Assembly (NCBI RefSeq): GCF_021789315.1
Contig: NZ_CP084561.1
Coordinates: forward strand, 2,480,001 to 2,544,000
DNA from: Arthrobacter sp. FW305-BF8
Lineage (GTDB): Bacteria > Actinomycetota > Actinomycetes > Actinomycetales > Micrococcaceae
Reading direction: 5' to 3'
Length of the DNA stretch: 64,000 nucleotides
This document shows, piece by piece, positions 44,667 through 53,674 of this stretch. Under the pieces are notes generated by a model that saw only the letters and a list, made by a program, of their open reading frames with translations, did not search any database and had not been told where the DNA came from. Every line of letters begins with the position of its first letter. The first letter of the stretch is position 1. The position numbers were made by a program, and so were the translations under genes.

Positions 44667-47600
44667 ATGACCAAAAACGTGAAGGTGCACAACCGTGGCG
44701 ATGTCCGCCCGGCCGAGCTGCGCGGGATCCTGACAACTGGGCAGAACGGGGCCGGGCCAGTGCTGGCGTCGGCCTTTCCGGATCACGTAGCACGGTGGAG
44801 CAGAGGCGAACGGCTGAACCAGCTGTTTGAGGACCGGTGTGACGCCTACACGGACCAGGGTCGCGCCGATCAGCTCGCGGTGGACGCGGAGGATGTTGTC
44901 TTTACCTACGAGGACCTGGATCGGCGGGCCAACCAGTTAGCACGCTATCTCCTTGCTGCGGGTGCGCGGCCGGGGGACCGCATAGCCCTGCTGTTCGATC
45001 AGCCATCTTACGCCTATGTCGCGATGCTGGGAGTACTCAAGATCCGCGCCGCCTATGTTCCGCTGGATCCGGGCTTCCCTCCGGACCGACTCAAGTACAT
45101 CGTCGAAGACGCCGACGTGACCGCAGTCCTCAGCCTCTCACATCTTCAGGATCTGTTGCCTGAAGTTGCCGCGCTGACAGTTTCCCTGGACGACGTCCGC
45201 GGGCACGTGGACGCGCAGGACCCGTCCCGGATGGAAGAACCTTTGGAGGGCGGAACGGCAGATGAACTCGCCTACATCATTTACACGTCCGGATCTACCG
45301 GCAGGCCAAAGGGCGTTGCAATAGACCACGCAAGCATCTGCAACTTCGTGCGGGTCGCGTCGGCCCTCTACGGGATCGAGCCCACCGACCGCGTATACCA
45401 GGGAATGACCATTGCCTTCGATTTCTCCGTTGAAGAAATTTGGGTTTCATGGCTAGCCGGAGCCACGTTGGTTCCCAAGCCCGCAGGTTCCACCCTTCTT
45501 GGCGCTGACCTAGCCTCCTATTTGATTGCCAAACGCATCAGCGCCCTGTGCTGTGTGCCGACCTTGCTCGCCACTATCGATGAAGACCTGCCGGAATTGC
45601 GTTTCCTGCTAGTCTCCGGTGAGGCGTGTCCTAGGGACCTGGTGACGCGCTGGCACATTCCCGGCCGTCGTTTCCTCAATGTCTACGGTCCGACCGAGGC
45701 GACCGTTACGGCCACGTGGGCCCTCGTTGACCCGGGCGGCCCTGTTTCATTGGGTGTCCCGTTGCCAACCTACTCGGCCGTCATCCTCGATCCCGCCGAC
45801 AGCAGGACACTTCCACTCGGGGAGTCCGGGGAAATAGGGCTTGCGGGAGTCGGCCTCGCGCGAGGATACGTCAATCGCCCGGACCTTACGGAGAAGGCTT
45901 TTATTCCTGACTTCCTCCAGATCAGCAATAATCCCTCGGGGAGAATCTACCGCACAGGGGACTTGGGCCGAATCAACAAGGATGGTGAAATCGAGTACCT
46001 CGGCCGCATTGACACCCAGGTCAAGATCCGCGGATACCGGATCGAGCTGGCCGAGATCGAATCGTTCCTTTTGCAATTCCCAGGGATCGCGCAGGCAGTC
46101 GTTGACACCGTCGAAGCAGAGCCTGGAGTGCTGGAACTGGCCGCCTATTACACGCTTCGCCATGATGCCGCGAGTGTTGAAACGCGCGACATGTATCAGA
46201 TGCTTCGCACCAGGCTTCCCGGATACATGGTGCCGGCCTACTATGAAGAACTTAAATCCATACCGATGATGGCCAGCGGCAAGGCGGACCGGAAGCAATT
46301 ACCGCGCCCCTCCAACAGAGTCAGCCCGGCAAGCACAGGGGCCTACACACCCCCCGCTTCACCCGCTGAGACGTCATTGGTGGAGCAGCTCGAGGCGATA
46401 CTTGCGCTCGACCGGATCTCGACAGACGCTCACTTTTTCAATGACCTTGGCGCTAATTCATTGCTGATGGCGCATTTTTGCGCCCGCATCCGCCGGGAAA
46501 CCTCCCTGACGCCGGCAGCGATGCAGGATATCTACCAGCACCCTACCATCCGTCAGCTCGCCGCGGTGCTCACGGAAGCACAGCCCGAAGCAACTGCGGC
46601 GCCAGCGGATTACGACACGGGCCCATGGACAAATACAGTCGTCAAGCCGCCGACCACCTTCCAGTATGTAACGTGCGGCGTCATCCAGATGGCGTTCTTC
46701 TTGGGCTACACCATGTACGCTGCCTGGCTGCTGATTGCCGGCTACGAATGGGTGTCCGGCGGAAACGGTTGGGTGGAGATGTGGCTACGTTCCGTCGGCT
46801 TCGGCGCGGCCATGTTCCTGGCCCTGTCCGTGACCCCAATCATCATTAAGTGGGTTCTCGTCGGTCGCTGGAAGCCGAGGGGTATCCAAATTTGGAGCAT
46901 GGGCTATGTCCGATTCTGGCTGGTAAAAACACTGACGCGGGCTAATCCTCTCGTGCTGTTCGCCGGTTCACCGCTCTACATTTTCTATCTGCGGCTTCTC
47001 GGCGCCAAAATCGGTAAGGGAGTGGTCATCTTCTCCCGACATGTGCCGGCGTGCCCGGACCTGCTCATGGTTGGCGACAACACCGTGATCCATAAAGATT
47101 CCTACTTCCTCTGCTACCGGGCCCGCCCTGGCCTAATTGAGACTGGCTCGGTGACGCTCGGTAATAATGTGCTGATCTCTGAGAAGACCACGCTGGACAT
47201 CGGCACCTCCATGGGCGATGACTCGCAGCTGGGGCATGCCTCTTCACTACAGACCCCGCAGGCTATTCCACCGGGTCAGGCGTGGCATGGCTCTCCGGCA
47301 GCGCGAACGACCGCCAACTACCGTCGGGTGCCCGCTGCCAACTGCACAACCCGCAGACGCGTCATCTTCAGCGTGTTGCAGCTGTTCAACCGGCTTGTCC
47401 TGGTGGTTCCTGGCGGCGTCCTCCTGCTCGCCGCCCTGCTACCCTCCTATCTGGACTCCGAACACCTGCACCTCGGCCAGTCCAGCTTCTATGTCGACGT
47501 CTTGGCCGCCACACTAGTCCTCTTCATTTCCGGGCTCATCGGCGGGCTGCTCTTCGTCCTCACCGTTCCGCGACTGCTCAATCTGTTTCTCAAGCCTGAC

Positions 47601-48917
47601 AAGGTATACCCGCTCTATGGCGTGCACTTTTCCATCCAGCGGATGATAGCAAGGATTTCGAATGTCAAGCTCTACAAGGACGTCTTCGGCGACAGCTCGT
47701 ACATCGTTTATTATCTGCGCGCCCTCGGCTACGATCTGCGCAAGGTGGAGCAGACGGGATCAAACTTCGGCCCCACGCTGGCCCACGAATCCCCCTTCTT
47801 GAGCACTGTCGGAACTGGAACAATGGTTTCAGACGGACTAAATATGATGAATGCAGACTTCTCCAATACGTCTTTCCGTCTGTCAGCTGTGCGTGTCGCA
47901 GGCCGCAATTTCCTGGGAAACGACGTTACCTTTCCGATCGGCGCCCGCGTCGGGGAGAACTGCCTCCTCGCCACCAAAGTGATGGTCCCGATCGATGGCC
48001 CGGTCCGTCGCGATGTGGGACTGCTCGGTTCTCCCGCCTTCGAGATCCCCAGATCTGTCCAGCGCGATGCTCAGTTTGATGAACTCAAGATCGAAGAGGC
48101 CAAGAACCGACTTCTGCCGGCCAAGAACCGTCACAACATCGTGAGCATGATGCTCTTCTTGGCGGTTAATTGGTTTCAGTTGTTTGCCGCCGCGCTCTTC
48201 GGTGGCGTTGCGGTCACCGCCCATGGCTTCCTCGGCGTGCTGGCGGTATCCCTCTCAATGCTCGGCTTCCTGATATTCCGCATACTTTTTAGGGTACTGG
48301 TGGAGCGTTCGGTGATGGGTTTCCGCCAACTGAAGCCGCAGTACTGCTCCATCTATGACCCCTATTTTTGGCGACATGAAAGGCTGTGGAAGCTACTCGC
48401 TACGCCGCCGTTCAACGGAACTCCCTTCAAGGCCTGGGTCTGGAGGTTGTTGGGCGTGAAAGTGGGCAAACGGCTGTACGATGCCGGCCTAACCATCCCA
48501 GAGAAAACGCTGGCCTCCATCGGCGATGACTGCGCCTTCAACGAAGAAACAATCATTCAAGGCCATTCCATGGAAGACGGCACCTTCAAGTCCGGCCCGA
48601 CTGTTCTGGGAAACCGCTGCTCCGTGGGCGTCTTGGCCTTCGTCCACTATGGCGTGACAATGCAAGACGGTTCGACGGTTATGGCTGACGCCTTTCTGAT
48701 GAAGGGCACAGATGTCCCGGAGAACACGGTGTTCGCCGGGAATCCGGCTCGCGCCGCCTCGCATCGGTCGCCCGAAGCTCCGGGGCTTCCAGCCGCAACG
48801 CGGGGGCCCCGGCACAAGGCCGTGCACTACGCGCGGGTCCACTCTACAAGGTCCCTTCCGGCAGGAGTCCACCGGAGTTCTTCTGCACGAGGTCATGTTC
48901 TAAGGCGGGTTAGATGA
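44667..48917 (+). CDS. Pls/PosA-type non-ribosomal peptide synthetase (probable polycation synthetase)
   Basis: A 1416-residue membrane-bound synthetase. The adenylation domain (about 50-545) has A3 YIIYTSGSTGRPKG at 203, FDFSVEEIW near 251, A5 NVYGPTEATV, A7 IYRTGDLGR and A10 SGKADRKQLP. A carrier domain has NDLGANSLLMA with the modified Ser near 597. From about 655, hydrophobic segments alternate with soluble parts that show left-handed-helix-like repeats (VVIFSRHVPACPDLLMVGDN; TFPIGARVGENCLL; GNRCSVGVLAFVHYG). This is the order known for epsilon-polylysine synthetase Pls, which joins one basic amino acid by side-chain amide bonds. Neighbours make diaminobutyrate, so that is the likely monomer. 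The stop overlaps the asd start (ATGA). Confidence 0.88.
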   Translation: MTKNVKVHNRGDVRPAELRGILTTGQNGAGPVLASAFPDHVARWSRGERLNQLFEDRCDAYTDQGRADQLAVDAEDVVFTYEDLDRRANQLARYLLAAGARPGDRIALLFDQPSYAYVAMLGVLKIRAAYVPLDPGFPPDRLKYIVEDADVTAVLSLSHLQDLLPEVAALTVSLDDVRGHVDAQDPSRMEEPLEGGTADELAYIIYTSGSTGRPKGVAIDHASICNFVRVASALYGIEPTDRVYQGMTIAFDFSVEEIWVSWLAGATLVPKPAGSTLLGADLASYLIAKRISALCCVPTLLATIDEDLPELRFLLVSGEACPRDLVTRWHIPGRRFLNVYGPTEATVTATWALVDPGGPVSLGVPLPTYSAVILDPADSRTLPLGESGEIGLAGVGLARGYVNRPDLTEKAFIPDFLQISNNPSGRIYRTGDLGRINKDGEIEYLGRIDTQVKIRGYRIELAEIESFLLQFPGIAQAVVDTVEAEPGVLELAAYYTLRHDAASVETRDMYQMLRTRLPGYMVPAYYEELKSIPMMASGKADRKQLPRPSNRVSPASTGAYTPPASPAETSLVEQLEAILALDRISTDAHFFNDLGANSLLMAHFCARIRRETSLTPAAMQDIYQHPTIRQLAAVLTEAQPEATAAPADYDTGPWTNTVVKPPTTFQYVTCGVIQMAFFLGYTMYAAWLLIAGYEWVSGGNGWVEMWLRSVGFGAAMFLALSVTPIIIKWVLVGRWKPRGIQIWSMGYVRFWLVKTLTRANPLVLFAGSPLYIFYLRLLGAKIGKGVVIFSRHVPACPDLLMVGDNTVIHKDSYFLCYRARPGLIETGSVTLGNNVLISEKTTLDIGTSMGDDSQLGHASSLQTPQAIPPGQAWHGSPAARTTANYRRVPAANCTTRRRVIFSVLQLFNRLVLVVPGGVLLLAALLPSYLDSEHLHLGQSSFYVDVLAATLVLFISGLIGGLLFVLTVPRLLNLFLKPDKVYPLYGVHFSIQRMIARISNVKLYKDVFGDSSYIVYYLRALGYDLRKVEQTGSNFGPTLAHESPFLSTVGTGTMVSDGLNMMNADFSNTSFRLSAVRVAGRNFLGNDVTFPIGARVGENCLLATKVMVPIDGPVRRDVGLLGSPAFEIPRSVQRDAQFDELKIEEAKNRLLPAKNRHNIVSMMLFLAVNWFQLFAAALFGGVAVTAHGFLGVLAVSLSMLGFLIFRILFRVLVERSVMGFRQLKPQYCSIYDPYFWRHERLWKLLATPPFNGTPFKAWVWRLLGVKVGKRLYDAGLTIPEKTLASIGDDCAFNEETIIQGHSMEDGTFKSGPTVLGNRCSVGVLAFVHYGVTMQDGSTVMADAFLMKGTDVPENTVFAGNPARAASHRSPEAPGLPAATRGPRHKAVHYARVHSTRSLPAGVHRSSSARGHVLRRVR

Positions 48918-50056
48918 CTACAGCAGCTACTCAGTCCGTTGGACTGGTCGGTTGGCGCGGCATGGTCGGCTCCGTCCTGATGCAGCGCATGCAGGAAGAG
49001 GGCGACTTCGCCAACATCAACCCGGTATTTTTCTCCACCTCAAACGCGGGAGGCGCCGCCCCGTCGGTTGCCGGTGCTGCCGCGGGCGCGGCCGGCAAGC
49101 TCGAGTACGCGTTCGACGTCGACACGCTGGCGAAGCTGCCCATTATTGTCACCACCCAAGGCGGGGACTACACCAAACAGGTCCACGGTGAGCTGCGCAG
49201 CCGCGGCTGGGACGGCCTCTGGATCGACGCCGCCTCCACCCTGCGCATGAACGATGACTCCATCATCGTCCTGGACCCGATCAACCGCGACGTCATCGAC
49301 AAGGGACTCGCCAACGGCGTCAAGGACTTCATCGGCGGCAACTGCACCGTATCCTGCATGCTGATGGGCCTCGGCGGCCTTTTCAAGAACGGCCTCGTCG
49401 AGTGGGGCACGTCCATGACTTACCAGGCAGCCTCCGGCGGCGGCGCGCGGCACATGCGCGAGCTGCTCACCCAGTTCGGCACGCTCAACGCCGAGGTCAG
49501 CACGGAACTGGACGACCCGGCGTCGGCCATCCTGGACATCGACCGCAAGGTGCTGGCCCACCAGCGGAGCGAGATCGACGCCACCCAGTTCGGTGTCCCG
49601 CTGGCCGGTTCGCTGATCCCCTGGATCGACGCGGACCTCGGCAACGGACAGTCCAAGGAGGAGTGGAAGGCCGGCGTCGAGACGAACAAGATCCTTGGCA
49701 CCTCGGATGACAACCACGTGATCATGGACGGCCTCTGCGTGCGGATCGGGGCCATGCGCTCCCACTCGCAGGCGCTCACTTTGAAGCTGCGCGAGGACCT
49801 CTCCGTTGCCGAAATCGAGAAGCTGCTCGCAGAGGACAACGAATGGGCCAAGGTGGTGCCCAACTCCAAGGAAGCCTCGATGGCCGACCTGACTCCCGTG
49901 GCTGCCTCGGGCACGCTGACCATTCCGGTGGGACGCATCCGCAAGCTCGAGATGGGCCCGCAGTACATCAGCGCCTTCACCGTCGGCGACCAGCTCCTCT
50001 GGGGCGCCGCCGAGCCGCTGCGCCGCATGCTCAACATCGCGGTCGAAACGATCTAG
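48914..50056 (+). CDS. asd: Aspartate-semialdehyde dehydrogenase
   Basis: A 380-residue enzyme reducing aspartyl phosphate to aspartate semialdehyde with NADPH. VGLVGWRGMVGSVLMQRM is the NADPH-binding start, and FIGGNCTVSCMLMGLGGLF holds the active-site Cys144. Length and the GWRGMVGSVL motif match the E. coli-type Asd rather than the shorter form. The ATG overlaps the synthetase stop by 4 nt, so it is translated with the operon. After the first dozen codons the third positions are strongly G/C again, like the backbone and unlike the three genes before it, so it may be a native asd joined to an acquired block. Confidence 0.95.
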   Translation: MTTAATQSVGLVGWRGMVGSVLMQRMQEEGDFANINPVFFSTSNAGGAAPSVAGAAAGAAGKLEYAFDVDTLAKLPIIVTTQGGDYTKQVHGELRSRGWDGLWIDAASTLRMNDDSIIVLDPINRDVIDKGLANGVKDFIGGNCTVSCMLMGLGGLFKNGLVEWGTSMTYQAASGGGARHMRELLTQFGTLNAEVSTELDDPASAILDIDRKVLAHQRSEIDATQFGVPLAGSLIPWIDADLGNGQSKEEWKAGVETNKILGTSDDNHVIMDGLCVRIGAMRSHSQALTLKLREDLSVAEIEKLLAEDNEWAKVVPNSKEASMADLTPVAASGTLTIPVGRIRKLEMGPQYISAFTVGDQLLWGAAEPLRRMLNIAVETI

Positions 50057-50110
50057 GCACCGGTCGCAATGAGGCCTAGTCAATTGGACGACGTGAAAAG
50101 GCGTAGTCAG

Positions 50111-50791
50111 ATGATCGAGGTAACGCCTGGCCGTACGGGGCCGGGTCAAGAGCAAATTGCCCCGATGGCACCTGCAGACACTGGTGTGACGGTCTACTTT
50201 CCGGGAGGTGGTCAGGACCTGATCTACGTTCAGATCAACGGGCAATGGGTGGCCTACGAAAAGTCTGTTCCGCCGCAAGCGCCCAACTCCACCGAGACCC
50301 TACCCGAACCGCAGGTGGTTCACTGGGCCGGCTACACTTGCCACAGCCCATATGAAATTACCCGGGAACCTCAGCGCCGTGTGTACTACGACCCCGCTGC
50401 CCGGCCGGACCTGTTCCCGATCAAAGACGGTGGTCCGCCTACCGCGCCGCTGCCCGTCCTGAACTTTGTCGACGATTCCGAGGACCCGAAACCGTGGCTT
50501 GATCCTGAAACAGCCAGCCGGTTCTCATCCGACGAGGCCAGGACGGTTATGAACCTCCTGAACTACGATCCGCGAACGACTTCCCCGGAGCTTGCCCGGA
50601 AGTCAGTCCCGGCGGAAAGGCCGCGGCAGCGCCGCCGCCGGGCCCCCACATTATTGGCTGGGGCTCTGCTTTCTCCCAAGGATCCCACAGGCTCGCGACC
50701 TAGGATGGTTGAATCAGACAGTCACATCCTAGGGAGACCGCAATGTCCAGTGAAGCCAGCACCATGGAGTTCGTCGGCCAGGTGGCCATGA
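50111..50791 (+). CDS. Hypothetical protein downstream of asd
   Basis: About 226 residues with no recognised domain. The start at ATG 50111 has AAAAGG about 9 nt upstream; an earlier in-frame ATG at 50069 has none. The N-terminal half reads like real protein (VTVYFPGGGQDLIYVQINGQ, then Pro-rich, then NFVDDSEDPKPWLDPETASR). The last 50 residues or so turn basic and low-complexity and overlap the next gene by 49 nt, so the true C-terminus may have been altered by a frameshift. Medium GC at third positions. Function unknown. Confidence 0.5.
   Translation: MIEVTPGRTGPGQEQIAPMAPADTGVTVYFPGGGQDLIYVQINGQWVAYEKSVPPQAPNSTETLPEPQVVHWAGYTCHSPYEITREPQRRVYYDPAARPDLFPIKDGGPPTAPLPVLNFVDDSEDPKPWLDPETASRFSSDEARTVMNLLNYDPRTTSPELARKSVPAERPRQRRRRAPTLLAGALLSPKDPTGSRPRMVESDSHILGRPQCPVKPAPWSSSARWP
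50699..50733. promoter_or_regulatory. 9-bp inverted repeat overlapping a ribosome binding site
   Basis: CCTAGGATG (50699-50707) and CATCCTAGG (50725-50733) are perfect complements 17 nt apart. The right arm covers part of the AGGGAG ribosome site of the next gene. The left arm contains TAGGAT, a possible -10 box. It could be an operator, or an RNA hairpin hiding the ribosome site. Confidence 0.55.
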
Positions 50792-50967
50792 AGTGGCTCG
50801 AAGACTTTGCGGACAATCCCAAGCACGGAAGCTACATGGAAGCCGTGGCCGATCTGACCACCCTGATCCTTGGCGGTGCCATTGAAGCGGCCGGGCTCGT
50901 AGGTGAGGAAGGCGCCGGAGTCATTGGCTTCCCGGATGAGCTGGAGGAAGAGGCCCAGGCAGGCTGA
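50743..50967 (+). CDS. Small acidic hypothetical protein
   Basis: A 74-residue protein with AGGGAG 6 nt before its ATG. It has a Trp-containing N-terminal helix (MEFVGQVAMKWLEDFADN), then a possibly amphipathic or membrane-skimming helix (DLTTLILGGAIEAAGLVG) and an acidic end (PDELEEEAQAG). No family recognised. It is convergent with the DUF3516 helicase gene 30 bp away. Confidence 0.65.
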   Translation: MSSEASTMEFVGQVAMKWLEDFADNPKHGSYMEAVADLTTLILGGAIEAAGLVGEEGAGVIGFPDELEEEAQAG

Positions 50968-50997
50968 CAGCGCCCGTCCGGATCCAGACAGCGCCGG

Positions 50998-53544
50998 TCA
51001 GAGGCGGTTCGCTCCGGTCACCCGGACCACCGCAGTGCCGGTTTCGTCCGACGCGGCCAGATCCACCTCCGCGGAGATCCCCCAGTCATGGTTGCCCGCC
51101 GGGTCATCGAAGATCTGCCGGACCTTCCAGGCACCGGGCTCCTCGGTGATGATGAGCAGCCCGGGACCGCGCGCGTCAGGACCGGTGCCGATGTCATCAT
51201 GCTCGTCGAAGTAGTCGTCCAGGACGCCTTCCCAGCGGGCCGCGTCCCAGCCGGCATCGCCGTCGAGCTCGCCCAGGGCAGCGGCGTCCTCGTCCGCAAA
51301 AAGCTCGACGCGCCGGAACATCTCGTTCCGTACCATGACCCGGAAGGCCCGGATGTTGGACGTCAGCGACGGCGGCGGGGGCGGCGGTGCGTCGTGCGGC
51401 GTTGGGGCGGCCCCGGAGGCCAGTTCCTCCCACTCGTCCAGCAGGCTGGAGTCCACCTGCCGCACCAGCTCACCGAGCCAGGCGATCAGGTCCTCGAGGT
51501 CCTCCCGCAGCGCATCCTGCGGAACGGTCTGCCGGAGTGCCTTGAAGCCGTCCGCCAGGTAGCGCAGCACGATGCCCTCGGAGCGGGCAAGGCCGTAGAA
51601 CTGCACGAACTCGCCAAAGTTCATCGCACGCTCGTACATGTCACGGATGATCGACTTGGGGGCCAGTTCAAAGTCGCCCACCCACGGCGCAGCCTTGCGG
51701 TACACCTCGAAGGCCTCGCCCAGGATTTCCGCGAGCGGCTGGGGGTAGGTGACCTCGTCGAGCATGGCCATCCGCTGCTCATATTCGATGCCGTCCGCCT
51801 TCATGGCAGCCACGGCCTCACCGCGTGCCTTTTTCTGCTGAGCGGACAGGATCTGCCTGGGCTTCTCCAGCGTGGCTTCAATCACGGACACGACGTCGAC
51901 GGCGTAGGACGGCGACTCGGGGTCCAGCAGGTCCAGCGCCGCCAGCGCAAACGGGGAGAGCGGCTGGTTCAGGGCAAAGTTCGGCTGCAGGTGGACGGTC
52001 AGGCGCACGGTGCGGCCGTCCGTTCCCTGCTCCGCAGCCGGGATGCGCTCCACAACCTCGGCCGCGAGCAGCTCCCGGTAGATCCCCAGGGCCTTCTTCA
52101 TGAGCCGAAGCTGCGAAGGTCGGCCTTCGTGGTTCTCCGTGAGGAGCCGGCGCGCCGCGGCGAACGGGTCGCCCGGACGCTCCATGAGGTTCATGAGCAT
52201 CGCATGCGTCACCGTGAAACTGGAGCTCAGCGGGTCCGGAACCGAGTCCACCAGGCGGTTGTAGGTGGGCTGGCCCCAGGACACGAACCCCTCCGGCGGC
52301 TTCTTCTTCACCACCTGGCGCAGCTTCCGCTGGTCGTCGCCGAACTTCGCGGTCGCTTTGGCCATCGCCTTGACGTTCTCCACCACGTGCTCGGGGGCCT
52401 GCACCACCACCGTGCCGGCCGTGTCGTAGCCGGCCCGGCCGGCCCTGCCGGCAATCTGGTGGAACTCACGGGAGTTGAGCAGGCGGGTGCGTACGCCGTC
52501 GTACTTGCTCAGTGCAGTAAGCACGACGGTACGGATGGGAACGTTGATTCCCACGCCCAGCGTGTCAGTACCGCAGATGACCTTAAGCAGGCCGGCCTGG
52601 GCCAGCTGCTCGACGAGCCGGCGGTACTTGGGCAGCATGCCGGCGTGGTGCACGCCGATGCCATGCCGGACCAGGCGGTTCAGCGTCTTGCCGAATCCTG
52701 CCGCGAAGCGGAAGTTCGCGATGAGCTCGGCAATCTTGTCCTTTTCCTCGCGCGTGCAGACGTTGATGCTCATCAGCGTCTGGGCGCGCTCAATCGCCTC
52801 CGCCTGGCTGAAATGCACCACGTAGACCGGCACTTCCCTGGTGCCAAGCAGTTCTTCGAGGGTCTCGTGGACGGGCGTCTCGCGGTAGTAGTAGTGCAGC
52901 GGAATGGGGCGCTCGGACGAGCTGACCGTGGTGGTGGGCCGTCCCGTGAGTTCGGTCATGCCGGCTTCGAAGCGGCTGACGTCGCCCAGCGTGGCGGACA
53001 TGAGGAGGAACTGCGCCTGCGGGAGTTCCAGCAGCGGAACCTGCCACGCCCAGCCGCGCTGCGGATCGGAGTAGAAATGGAACTCGTCCATGATGACGGC
53101 GCCCAGATCGGCCGTTGCGCCTTCGCGGAGGGCGGTGTTGGCCAGGATCTCGGCGGTGCAGCAGATAATCGGAGCGTCCTGGTTCACGCCGGAGTCGCCG
53201 GTGATCATGCCGACGTTCTCCGCCCCGAAGATCTCGCAGAGCGCGAAGAACTTTTCGGACACCAGGGCCTTGATGGGGGCCGTGTAGTAACTGCGATCGC
53301 CACGGGCCATTGCCTGGAAATGGGCCGCAATGGCAACGAGGGACTTGCCTGATCCGGTTGGCGTCGCGAGGATCACGTTGGCGCCGGAGGCCAGCTCCAT
53401 GATGGCCTCGTCCTGGGCCGGGTAGAGCTGCACGCCGCGGCTTTCGGTCCACTCCACGAAGCGCTCGTACAGCGTGTCCGGGTCCGCGCCGGTTCCGGTG
53501 GTGATCCGTGCGGACGGGGCGGGGAGCTGCTCAAGGAGTTTCAT
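50998..53544 (-). CDS. DEAD/DEAH-box helicase with DUF3516 domain (Ski2-like)
   Basis: An 848-residue superfamily 2 helicase. Walker A is ATPTGSGKS near residue 59, the DExH motif is VIMDEFHFYSDP, and motif III is LLMSATLGDVSRF. The second RecA domain has CGTDTLGVGINVPIRTVVLT and FHQIAGRAGRAGYDTAG. The C-terminal half from about residue 440 is the DUF3516 domain found in actinobacterial Ski2/Mtr4-like helicases, thought to unwind RNA. GGAAGG precedes the ATG. It stands alone on the minus strand, next to the diaminobutyrate cluster but not obviously part of it. Confidence 0.92.
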   Translation of the reverse strand: MKLLEQLPAPSARITTGTGADPDTLYERFVEWTESRGVQLYPAQDEAIMELASGANVILATPTGSGKSLVAIAAHFQAMARGDRSYYTAPIKALVSEKFFALCEIFGAENVGMITGDSGVNQDAPIICCTAEILANTALREGATADLGAVIMDEFHFYSDPQRGWAWQVPLLELPQAQFLLMSATLGDVSRFEAGMTELTGRPTTTVSSSERPIPLHYYYRETPVHETLEELLGTREVPVYVVHFSQAEAIERAQTLMSINVCTREEKDKIAELIANFRFAAGFGKTLNRLVRHGIGVHHAGMLPKYRRLVEQLAQAGLLKVICGTDTLGVGINVPIRTVVLTALSKYDGVRTRLLNSREFHQIAGRAGRAGYDTAGTVVVQAPEHVVENVKAMAKATAKFGDDQRKLRQVVKKKPPEGFVSWGQPTYNRLVDSVPDPLSSSFTVTHAMLMNLMERPGDPFAAARRLLTENHEGRPSQLRLMKKALGIYRELLAAEVVERIPAAEQGTDGRTVRLTVHLQPNFALNQPLSPFALAALDLLDPESPSYAVDVVSVIEATLEKPRQILSAQQKKARGEAVAAMKADGIEYEQRMAMLDEVTYPQPLAEILGEAFEVYRKAAPWVGDFELAPKSIIRDMYERAMNFGEFVQFYGLARSEGIVLRYLADGFKALRQTVPQDALREDLEDLIAWLGELVRQVDSSLLDEWEELASGAAPTPHDAPPPPPPSLTSNIRAFRVMVRNEMFRRVELFADEDAAALGELDGDAGWDAARWEGVLDDYFDEHDDIGTGPDARGPGLLIITEEPGAWKVRQIFDDPAGNHDWGISAEVDLAASDETGTAVVRVTGANRL

Positions 53545-53674
53545 TGCCTTCCAGCTTAGTGCCAGCGCGTCCCTGAACGATTTCGTGCCTGCCCGGCGCT
53601 AGGCTCGCCCTGCCAGGACAAAACCTAGAGACCAAGCTTCAACGAACTACGGTCCACGAACAACTGGAGGCCAT

